DNA from: CAWDJT01 sp963828705 | GTDB taxonomy: Bacteria > Desulfobacterota > Syntrophobacteria > Syntrophobacterales > Syntrophobacteraceae | Assembly (NCBI GenBank): GCA_963828705.1 | Contig: CAWHGA010000023.1 | Span: forward strand, 62,001-126,000 | Reading direction: 5' to 3' | Length of the DNA stretch: 64,000 nucleotides | In this document: piece after piece, positions 57,641 to 64,000 of the stretch | Numbering within the stretch: position 1 is the first letter of the stretch | Layout: every line of letters begins with the position of its first letter | Notes under the pieces: model-generated | The model's database searches: none | What the model was told of the DNA's origin: nothing | Seen by the model: only the letters and a program-made list of their open reading frames with translations | Program-made: the position numbers and the translations under genes

Positions 57641-57984
57641 GGTGGCAGTCTCCTTGGTGAGAGGGGCGGCAACCTAGCTTCAGTCTACTGTGCGGGTCGG
57701 TTTGATACCGATCCTACCATCCGTTCTTTTATAGTCTTCTTTGGCAGCTGACGAAAGACCTTGTGTCTGGGGCAGGGTGTGCCGCAGACGGCAGAGATGG
57801 ATGTGGTTTCGCGAGAACCCTGTTCCTGGCCCATTAGCCCTCTGGAGCGTTATCGAGCCTTCAGTGCTCCGGTTCCGGCTGAAAAACCCTTGCGCCCGTC
57901 CGGGGCGTCCTGTAATAAGATACTGGATTTCGTTGGTGTTTTTTGGTGTTTAAAGGTTAACCGCAAATTTCCTGGGAGGCGATC
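57641..57984. other. Gene-free region upstream of pgm
   Basis: About 340 bases between the divergent pgm and the small gene at 57985. It should hold both promoters. No RNA structure or gene was recognised. Confidence 0.5.
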
Positions 57985-58161
57985 ATGGATGCGCAAAAAC
58001 TTGAGATTATTGAGAAGATTGAACAAAAGGGCTTGACCGTGCAAAAGGTGGCCGAAGCCATCGAATTTGACCCGCTAATTCTGAGCCTTTACCTGGTCAA
58101 GGATGCCTATCCGGTGCCGAAACGGATTTTAGATAAGATTGTGAGCACGGTTCTGAACTAG
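57985..58161 (+). CDS. 58-residue HTH-like protein
   Basis: A short gene: ATG 57985 follows GGGAGGCGATC, and TAG ends at 58161. The product MDAQKLEIIEKIEQKGLTVQKVAEAIEFD, then PLILSLYLVKDAYPVPKRILDKIVSTVLN, has an N-terminal helix and a helix-turn-helix-like centre, all well charged and without a membrane segment. Base use fits the neighbours. It resembles small XRE/Cro-like proteins in shape, but I cannot assign a family. It is divergent from pgm and convergent with the RNase at 58231. Confidence 0.65.
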   Translation: MDAQKLEIIEKIEQKGLTVQKVAEAIEFDPLILSLYLVKDAYPVPKRILDKIVSTVLN

Positions 58162-58230
58162 CCTGGATTCCCACGCGGATGGGTGAGCTAACGAACACGA
58201 TCCGTAATCACTTTCCCCCAGGGGCTGCCG

Positions 58231-59844
58231 CTAGCGAACCCCGCTGGATTCTTGGCTTTCCTGCAAGAGCTGGTCGAGTTCTGCTCCTATCGGTTCCAGG
58301 CGTTCTGCCAGCTTTTGCAGCAGGTCGGCAGGAATCGTGTCCGGTGTCTGGCCCCAGAGCGACTTGATGGCCTCCAGTTTGCCTGCAAAACGACTTAATT
58401 GGTCCGGCCACACCATTTCGACTGCGGGGGCTGCTGCCACCTTGGGAGCTAGTGCCGCCAGCGGGATGACATCCCCCAAGCCGGGCACCGAAGCTTCAAA
58501 GCCGAAGCGTTCCCGCACCAACTTGGCAAATACTTCGCTGGTGTTGCGCTCCCCGTGGATCACCAAGACCCGCATCCTCGGGTTCTCGAAATGGCTCAGC
58601 CAGGTCAGCAGGTCCGACTGGTCGGCGTGGGCGGAAAAGCCGCCAATGGTATGGACTTTGGCCTTGACCACGATCGGTTCGCCAAAAATCCGTACAATTT
58701 GCGCCCCATCCACAATCTTGCGCCCCAGGGTGCCCTCCGCTTGGAACCCTACGATCACCAGCGAAGATCCCGGCCGCCACAGATTGTGTTTGAGATGGTG
58801 CTTAATACGGCCGGCGGTACACATCCCGTTGCCGGCCAGGATAATGGCCGGTCCCGGCTTATGATTGATCTCCACCGACTCCTGGGACGTCCGAGAAAAA
58901 ATCAATTGCGGAAAATTGAACGGATCGCTGCCCTTGTTGACAATGGCCATGGTGTCTTCATCGAATTGGTCCTGCATTTTGCGGAAGATTTCGGTGGCGG
59001 CGATGGCCAGCGGGCTGTCCAGGTAGACTGGCATGGACGGGATCTCCCCGTTGCGAAAGAACTCACCCAGGATGTAGAGGATTTCCTGGGTACGCTCCAC
59101 CGCGAAGGCCGGGATCATAACCTTTTCCTTGTGCTGGTAGCTGTAGTGGATGGCAGCCCGGAGCTCATCGATGCTTTCTTCGAAGGATCGGTGATTGCGG
59201 TTGCCGTAGGTGGATTCGATGAACAGGGTGTCGGCGTTGAGGACGGAATGCGGGTCCTTGACGATGAGCTGGTCCTTGCGTCCCAGGTCCCCTGAATAGA
59301 CCACCTTATGGGCATTGGGAATAGCGCCGCTCCAGATCTCAAGGATGGACGAGCCCAGGATATGGCCGGCATTGCGAAAGCGTACCTGCAGTTCCGGGTC
59401 CAACTGTATAATCTCTCCGGTGTTGACCACCTGGAACAGGGGCAAACAGGCTTCGACATCTGGCACAGTGTAGAGCGGCTCCACACCGGGATCTCCAGCG
59501 CGGCGGTTCTTACGGGTTTGCCACTCGGCTTCCATCTCCTGGATGTGGGCTGAATCCAACAGCAGGATCTTGCACAGTTCCATGGTGGCGCGAGTGGCGT
59601 AGATCCGACCGCGAAACCCATCCTTCACCAGCTTGGGAATCCGGCCGCAGTGATCGATATGGGCATGGGTGAGAAACAGAGCGCTGATATTGCCGGGACG
59701 AAACCCCCAGTCCTGGCGATTCAAGGCTTCCATTTGACGCCCGCCCTGGAACAAGCCACAATCCACCAGGTATTTTTTGTCATTTTCGAGGAGAAAAGCG
59801 GAACCGGTCACATGTCCGGAAGCACCAAGGCAAGTGATCTGCAT
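58231..59844 (-). CDS. MBL-fold / beta-CASP ribonuclease
   Basis: A 537-residue metallo-beta-lactamase-fold RNase of the archaeal CPSF/YSH1-like group. LTHAHIDHCGRIP is motif 2, RFRNAGHILGSSILEIW motif 3, VVYSGDLGRKDQLI motif 4. The beta-CASP part shows MIPAFAVERTQEILYIL, FNFPQLIFSRTSQESVEIN, IILAGNGMCTAGRIKHHLKHNL and FSAHADQSDLLTWL. The last 70 residues are a helical tail of no known role. RNA processing in the cytoplasm is the expected function. Confidence 0.92.
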   Translation of the reverse strand: MQITCLGASGHVTGSAFLLENDKKYLVDCGLFQGGRQMEALNRQDWGFRPGNISALFLTHAHIDHCGRIPKLVKDGFRGRIYATRATMELCKILLLDSAHIQEMEAEWQTRKNRRAGDPGVEPLYTVPDVEACLPLFQVVNTGEIIQLDPELQVRFRNAGHILGSSILEIWSGAIPNAHKVVYSGDLGRKDQLIVKDPHSVLNADTLFIESTYGNRNHRSFEESIDELRAAIHYSYQHKEKVMIPAFAVERTQEILYILGEFFRNGEIPSMPVYLDSPLAIAATEIFRKMQDQFDEDTMAIVNKGSDPFNFPQLIFSRTSQESVEINHKPGPAIILAGNGMCTAGRIKHHLKHNLWRPGSSLVIVGFQAEGTLGRKIVDGAQIVRIFGEPIVVKAKVHTIGGFSAHADQSDLLTWLSHFENPRMRVLVIHGERNTSEVFAKLVRERFGFEASVPGLGDVIPLAALAPKVAAAPAVEMVWPDQLSRFAGKLEAIKSLWGQTPDTIPADLLQKLAERLEPIGAELDQLLQESQESSGVR

Positions 59845-60069
59845 AGGGAGATGACCTCGTTGGATTCAAATGGTACATTGGTTGACGATGTTGTCACTGC
59901 CATGGGCTGCCACCTTGACAGCCGGGCACCGGCGCCTCGCAATCCAGCCAACTGTGCTGCCGGGACTTGCCGAAGCGCCTCCTGACAAAGATTGCCTCAT
60001 GATACCGAAATCGTGGCCGAGTCTCAACGGAATTGGCATTCCGTGCTTTTACCGACCAAGGGGTGACAA

Positions 60070-61014
60070 ATGACGATGCCAACAGGAAAGGATGCCATCG
60101 ATATTCACCGGCTGGAAGTGTTTTGCAAAGTGGTGGAATTGAAAAGCTTCACCAAGGCCGCGCAAGTGGTGCTGCTCTCCCAACCCACCGTAAGTGAGCA
60201 CATTCGTTCCCTCGAAGAACTCCTGGGAGAGAAATTATTGGATCGCCTGGGACGCGAGGTCCTGCCTACGCCAGCCGGACGAATTCTCTACCGCTATGCG
60301 CAAAGCATCATTCGACTGCGCGCGGAAGCCGTGCAGGCTATCGAGCAATTCCGCGGTAACATGGCGGGACACCTCATCATGGGGGCCAGCACCATTCCGG
60401 GAACTTACATCCTGCCGCGCTGCATCGGCAGCTTCAAGGCAAAGCACCCCTCCATCCAGATTACTCTCAAGATCGCCGATACCGCTGAAATCGCTGAAGG
60501 GGTCCTGGCTGGCACCCTCGAGGCCGGGCTCATCGGGTCCCTTTGGAAGAATCAGCGACTGGAGTCCACCGAATTATCCTTTGATGAGTTGCTGCTGACG
60601 GTCTATCCCGAACACCCTTGGACCGTCAGAAAACACGTAGAACTGGCGGAATTGGCCAACGAACCTTTTATTATGCGGGAGCGAGGTTCCGGTACCCGGA
60701 TGGTGATGAACCGAATTCTGGAAGGCCACGGCTTTGATCCTACAAGGCTCCAGGTGGTAGCCGAAATGGGCAGCACCGAAGCGGTGCGACAAGGGGTCAA
60801 AGCCCGCATCGGTATAGCCATCATTTCTCAGCAGGCCGTGGCGGAAGACCTGGAGCGGGGTACCCTGGCAGCGGTGGCGCTCGATGGGGTTCGTTTCCTG
60901 CGCCCATTCTACCTGGTGCAGCGCCGCCACCGCCAGCTGTCGCCGTTGTGCATGGCCTTTCTGGAGCATGTCCGTCTGAGTAACCACGATGCCCCCAATT
61001 CTGAGAGCGAGTAG
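60070..61014 (+). CDS. LysR-family regulator of the selenium-metabolism-associated type
   Basis: A 314-residue regulator. The N-terminal IDIHRLEVFCKVVELKSFTKAAQVVLLSQPTVSEHIRSLEELLGEKLLDRLGREVLPTPAG is the LysR HTH. The effector domain reads LIMGASTIPGTYILPRCIGSFKAKHPSIQITLKI, which matches the subgroup found near selenium-metabolism genes of anaerobes. There is no selenium gene beside it in this window, so the target is inferred. The ATG at 60070 lacks a strong ribosome site. It is divergent from the MBL RNase. Confidence 0.88.
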   Translation: MTMPTGKDAIDIHRLEVFCKVVELKSFTKAAQVVLLSQPTVSEHIRSLEELLGEKLLDRLGREVLPTPAGRILYRYAQSIIRLRAEAVQAIEQFRGNMAGHLIMGASTIPGTYILPRCIGSFKAKHPSIQITLKIADTAEIAEGVLAGTLEAGLIGSLWKNQRLESTELSFDELLLTVYPEHPWTVRKHVELAELANEPFIMRERGSGTRMVMNRILEGHGFDPTRLQVVAEMGSTEAVRQGVKARIGIAIISQQAVAEDLERGTLAAVALDGVRFLRPFYLVQRRHRQLSPLCMAFLEHVRLSNHDAPNSESE

Positions 61015-61377
61015 CCGTCAGATCATGCCCCTATCCGGTCAATGCTCGCCAGGACTCTCCTGTGGGCTTCTGGTTGAGCTTCCTCCCCCCAAAAAAGGCC
61101 ATAGATTCACATATGACTGTGCTCGCAATCCGGCTCGGGGGTCAGCTTTCTTGGATTCCAGAACAAACTCGTTGCGCTTGTCGACACGTTCCTTTAGCCT
61201 ACACAAATTGTCTTCGCAACGATGTTGCACCTTTCGGTCTGTTGCCTCGTCCGCGACGCAGCACCAAACGCAGTGCACCCTGTTCCAGTTCATGGATGGG
61301 GTCGTCGAACAAGCCCATTTGGGGCACATCTTGCGAACCACCAACTGAACCAATAACCTGTTTTGGAGACTGCTATC
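61015..61377. other. Gene-free region between LysR and rhomboid genes
   Basis: About 360 bases. Short frames on both strands lack homology. No terminator hairpin with T-run was identified after the LysR gene. Confidence 0.45.
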
Positions 61378-61995
61378 GTGGTGTTCCCTGCCAAAAAGAA
61401 GCTCTTCGCCGCCGCCATTGAGGAAAAGACGGCCCTGGTCGGCGACCTGAGCCGCTCAGCACGGACCGTTGTCTTCTTCATCGCGGCAATCTGGCTCATC
61501 GCCGTCCTCGACACATTGGCCTTCGGTGGTCGGCTGCAGGCGCTCGGCATTCGGCCGCGCACGGTACACGGCCTTCTGGGCATCTTCTGCTCGCCTTTCC
61601 TACACGGGGGCATCTTCCATCTGATAGGGAACACCACCGGCATTCTTGTTTTCGGCGGTCTTGTTATCCTGCGTCGGGAGACCCACTTCTGGGTCGTGAC
61701 CGGAATCGGAGCGCTCGCCAGTGGGTTCGGCATTTGGCTCTTCGGCCGTCCGGTGCTTCACATTGGAGCCAGTGGAATCATCTTCGCCTATTTCGGCTAC
61801 CTGTTGTTCTCAGGTTGGTTCGAACGCCGGTTTGGATCACTCGTCGTGTCCATGCTCGTCTTCGTTCTGTGGGGATCTATGCTCTTCGGCATCCTGCCGA
61901 TGCATCGCGGTATCTCCTGGGAAGGCCATCTCTTCGGGCTAATGGGCGGCGCTGCCGCCGCCTGGTTGCTCGCACGACGGCGTGGTGTGGCCTGA
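61378..61995 (+). CDS. Rhomboid-family intramembrane serine protease
   Basis: A 205-residue membrane protein with about six helices. FLHGGIFHLIGNTTGILVFGGL holds the conserved HxxxN. HIGASGIIFAYFGYL holds the GxSG nucleophile, and ISWEGHLFGLMGGAAAAWLLA the catalytic His. An N-terminal soluble segment of about 25 residues precedes helix 1. GTG 61378 with GGAG nine bases upstream is preferred over TTG 61363. Cleaves membrane substrates in the inner membrane; target unknown. Confidence 0.9.
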   Translation: MVFPAKKKLFAAAIEEKTALVGDLSRSARTVVFFIAAIWLIAVLDTLAFGGRLQALGIRPRTVHGLLGIFCSPFLHGGIFHLIGNTTGILVFGGLVILRRETHFWVVTGIGALASGFGIWLFGRPVLHIGASGIIFAYFGYLLFSGWFERRFGSLVVSMLVFVLWGSMLFGILPMHRGISWEGHLFGLMGGAAAAWLLARRRGVA

Positions 61996-62110
61996 TTGCG
62001 CGATGAAGCTAACGGCGCAGCCGGCTTCACGGCGAATTGTAGCTCCTGAGCCTCCGGCGACGGTGCAGGTGGTTGCGCCGCAGGCCGTACCGGCTCGCCG
62101 TAACATTTGC

Positions 62111-62190
62111 AGTTTTTTGTGTCGCGTTTCATGGCATTCAACGCGACCTACTGTAGGTTGCGTTGAATGCCATGAAACGCAACGTCTGCA
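62111..62190. repeat. Palindromic repeat element, copy 2
   Basis: A near-identical copy of the palindrome at 52435-52513. CATTCAACGCGACCTAC and GTAGGTTGCGTTGAATG form the inner arms; the outer arms GCGTTTCATG and CATGAAACGC extend the pairing, and TTTGCAG/CTGCAA may add a few more pairs. The arm-to-arm match is better than in copy 1, so compensating and non-compensating changes can be compared. Confidence 0.88.
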
Positions 62191-62219
62191 ATGGTTATCT
62201 TTCGACAGTTCCTTGATTC

Positions 62220-63806
62220 TCACGACGTACCACCATCCCCCTTCCCCGCATTCCCTTCCGGTCCGCCTGCATCCTTTCCTTCCTCACCTCGGACCTGTAT
62301 TTCTATGCCTTCCACCAGCGCAATTTCCTGTTTGGGCGAAACGCCCAACTCCTGGAACTTCCTGGCGGTTACCAGCACGCGACTTTCCAATGCTCCGCGG
62401 GCGCGGTTGTAGTGACTGACGCTGCGTTGCAGGCTGCGCCCCAGTTCCTGGAAGTGTGTGGTCATGGTGGCCAAGCGTTCGTAGAGTTCCTTCCCCAGAC
62501 GGCTGATAGCCAGCGCGTTTTCAGTCAGGTTCTGCTGCTGCCAGCCGTAGGCCACGGCCCTAAGCAGGGCAATGAGAGTGGTGGGGGTGGCCAGAATGAC
62601 GCGTTGGCCAGCGCCGATGGCGATCAGCTCTGGATCCTGTTCGAGTGCCGCCCCGAAGAAGGTCTCGCCCGGGATAAACAGCACGACGAATTCGGGTGTT
62701 TGCGCAAACTGGTCCCAGTAGCTCTTGGCCGCAAGCTGCTGCATGTGGGTGCGGATGTGGCGGGCGTGGGACTGCAGATGACGCTGGCGCTCTTCATCGC
62801 TGCCGGCTTCCAGCGCATCCAGGTAGGATTGCAGCGGCGCTTTGGCGTCGATCACCAGAAGTTTCCCCCCGGGAAGATGGACGATGAGGTCAGGGCGCAG
62901 GCGGGCTTCGCTGCCATCACCTCCCACCTGTGGCTGTTCGACAAAATCGCAGTGAGGGCTCATCCCCGCTAGCTCAGCCACCCGGCGCAAAGTCATCTCC
63001 CCCCAGCGGCCACGTACCTGAGGCAGGCGCAGCGCCTTGACCAGCTTTCCGGTTTCACCGATCAGGCTCATCTGGGCAGTGCTGAGACTTTCCACTTGTT
63101 GTGAGAGGCGGGCGTAGGCGTTCTCCCTGGACTGCTCCATGGCGCGTAATTCTTGGTTGTAAGCAGCCAGCGTTTGACTCAGCGGTTTGACCAGTTCTTC
63201 AACGGCCTGTCGGCGTTGTTCCAAATCGCTGCCGGCCTGCACCTGATAACGCTCCAGGGTGCGTGTGGCCACCTGAAGGAAAAGCTCGGAGTTGTCCTTC
63301 AAGGCTTCCCCGGCAAGTGCTTGAAAGGCCTGTTTGAGTTCGACCCCAGCGTTCTGAATGGCTGCAAGCTTCTCGGCGGTGTTCTCCCGTTCTTTGAACA
63401 GTTCGGTTTGTAGCTGCGCCGACTGAATCCGGGATTGGTTCAGCTCTTGCTGGAGGCCAGCCAGTTGCTCTTGCGCATGGGCTAAAACGCTTTCCAGGAC
63501 GGGGACGCGCTGGGCCTGGGCGGCCAAGGTGGCGCGTCTTTCGGTTTCGCCCAGCAGGGCCTGTTGGACCTGCGTCTGCTCGGCCCTAAGTTGGTCGGTG
63601 ACCGTTCGATGATCGTGAAGCTGCCGTCCCAGTTCTTCCAGTTCTCTGCCCAGCCCATCGCGCTCCGCTTGCACTTGCTGGTGGACGGAGTTCAGCCGCT
63701 GCTGCCATCGCCACCAAGCCATTCCCCAGCCGACGAGCAGGCCTATTAGAAGGCTTGCCGCCAGGAAACCGAAGAACACTGCGTCGGAGGAAAGCGATGG
63801 AACCAC
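62220..63806 (-). CDS. rmuC: DNA recombination protein RmuC
   Basis: A 528-residue protein. One N-terminal membrane helix (VFFGFLAASLLIGLLVGWGMAW) anchors it, followed by a long coiled coil (about residues 35-230), then the RmuC nuclease-like domain: KALRLPQVRGRWGEMTLRRVAELAGM, RPDLIVHLPGGKLLVIDAKAPL and LIAIGAGQRVILATPTTLIALLRAVAYGWQQQ. In E. coli RmuC limits inversion at short inverted repeats. GTG 63806 (AAGGGGG upstream) is chosen over a longer frame to 63896. The palindromic repeat lies just past its 3' end. Confidence 0.92.
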   Translation of the reverse strand: MVPSLSSDAVFFGFLAASLLIGLLVGWGMAWWRWQQRLNSVHQQVQAERDGLGRELEELGRQLHDHRTVTDQLRAEQTQVQQALLGETERRATLAAQAQRVPVLESVLAHAQEQLAGLQQELNQSRIQSAQLQTELFKERENTAEKLAAIQNAGVELKQAFQALAGEALKDNSELFLQVATRTLERYQVQAGSDLEQRRQAVEELVKPLSQTLAAYNQELRAMEQSRENAYARLSQQVESLSTAQMSLIGETGKLVKALRLPQVRGRWGEMTLRRVAELAGMSPHCDFVEQPQVGGDGSEARLRPDLIVHLPGGKLLVIDAKAPLQSYLDALEAGSDEERQRHLQSHARHIRTHMQQLAAKSYWDQFAQTPEFVVLFIPGETFFGAALEQDPELIAIGAGQRVILATPTTLIALLRAVAYGWQQQNLTENALAISRLGKELYERLATMTTHFQELGRSLQRSVSHYNRARGALESRVLVTARKFQELGVSPKQEIALVEGIEIQVRGEEGKDAGGPEGNAGKGDGGTS

Positions 63807-63880
63807 GGTTGAATGCCCCCTTAGGGACCTTTGTTGGGAATGAAGGATGTGTCGGTCACCTGGAAGCCGGGCCGGACGGT

Positions 63881-64000
63881 TTACATGATGAGGCACCTGG
63901 CTTGGTTTTGGTGCTTATTATAGATTTCGTTGGCGAGGGCCGACAAAGCATCTTCAATGGCTTCCTCACTCGGCAGCGTCGGGGGGACAGGCACATCGAG
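63881..64000 (-). CDS. C-terminal fragment of an unidentified protein, cut by window edge
   Basis: The minus-strand frame from the window edge to TAA at 63881-63883 reads VPVPPTLPSEEAIEDALSALANE and ends ARCLIM. Codon use looks coding, and the tail ends about 75 bases upstream of the rmuC start on the same strand, so the two may be in one operon. Nothing identifies the family. Confidence 0.5.
   Translation of the reverse strand, partial: LDVPVPPTLPSEEAIEDALSALANEIYNKHQNQARCLIM

Overview
The window looks like part of a chromosome from an anaerobic, LPS-bearing Gram-negative bacterium of the former Deltaproteobacteria (Desulfobacterota). I favour a syntroph or sulfate-reducer-like lineage but cannot name a genus. 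The grounds are the gene order rpsB-tsf-pyrH-frr-uppS-cdsA-dxr-rseP, the phoH-pgpH-ybeY-pdxJ-acpS-nnr-tsaE run followed by a B12-dependent ribonucleotide reductase, waaA (Kdo transferase, so an outer membrane), an archaeal-type asparaginyl-tRNA synthetase, a TatT/DctP/fused-DctQM TRAP transporter, a molybdopterin oxidoreductase, and a LysR regulator of the selenium-metabolism type. No rRNA, tRNA, CRISPR array or intact transposase was seen.

Layout. 1-6.6 kb (minus strand): translation and envelope operon, from rpsB at the right to rseP cut by the left edge. 6.7-9.5 kb: DUF1992 protein, orphan Rossmann-like protein, mazG and cvpA. 9.7-20.1 kb (plus strand): phoH, 7TM-HD phosphohydrolase (pgpH), ybeY, pdxJ, acpS, bifunctional nnr, tsaE, class II RNR nrdJ and endonuclease V. 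20.2-23.5 kb: UbiA/DprE1/DprE2-like trio, predicted to make a polyprenyl-phosphate pentose donor. 23.6-28.6 kb: accessory stretch with orphan hypC, a divergent radical SAM/ArsR pair, a gene track with in-frame stops, a truncated TVP38 gene, a sterol-desaturase-family gene, an AT-rich transglutaminase-like gene and a TPR lipoprotein-like gene. 28.9-37.8 kb: asnS, waaA, larB, small unknown proteins, LysM-amidase lipoprotein, alpha/beta hydrolase and ettA. 37.9-40 kb: molybdopterin oxidoreductase. 40.8-46.3 kb: TRAP transporter (tatT, dctP, dctQM) and a DUF945 protein. 47-51.4 kb: aminotransferase with tandem hairpins upstream, a NnrU/ICMT-like membrane methyltransferase, and a HNH / STAS / HATPase group. 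51.4-55.7 kb: gene-poor, eroded-looking DNA with a palindromic repeat, a small membrane protein, a ModE-like regulator, a dual-OB protein and gene remnants. 55.9-64 kb: pgm, a 58-residue HTH-like protein, an MBL/beta-CASP RNase, the selenium-type LysR regulator, a rhomboid protease, a second copy of the palindromic repeat, rmuC, and the C-terminus of an unidentified protein.

A recurring feature is single-base frame breaks, at least a dozen across 64 kb, including in genes that must be functional (tsf, rseP, nrdJ). This is best explained by base-calling or assembly error, so frame breaks in accessory genes should not be read as pseudogenisation without read-level support. The most interesting items are the DprE1/DprE2/UbiA cluster, the stop-interrupted track at 25.4-26.4 kb next to the ArsR/radical SAM pair, the dispersed palindromic repeat, the molybdoenzyme with an Asp in its cluster-binding motif, and the dual-OB gene in the eroded region.
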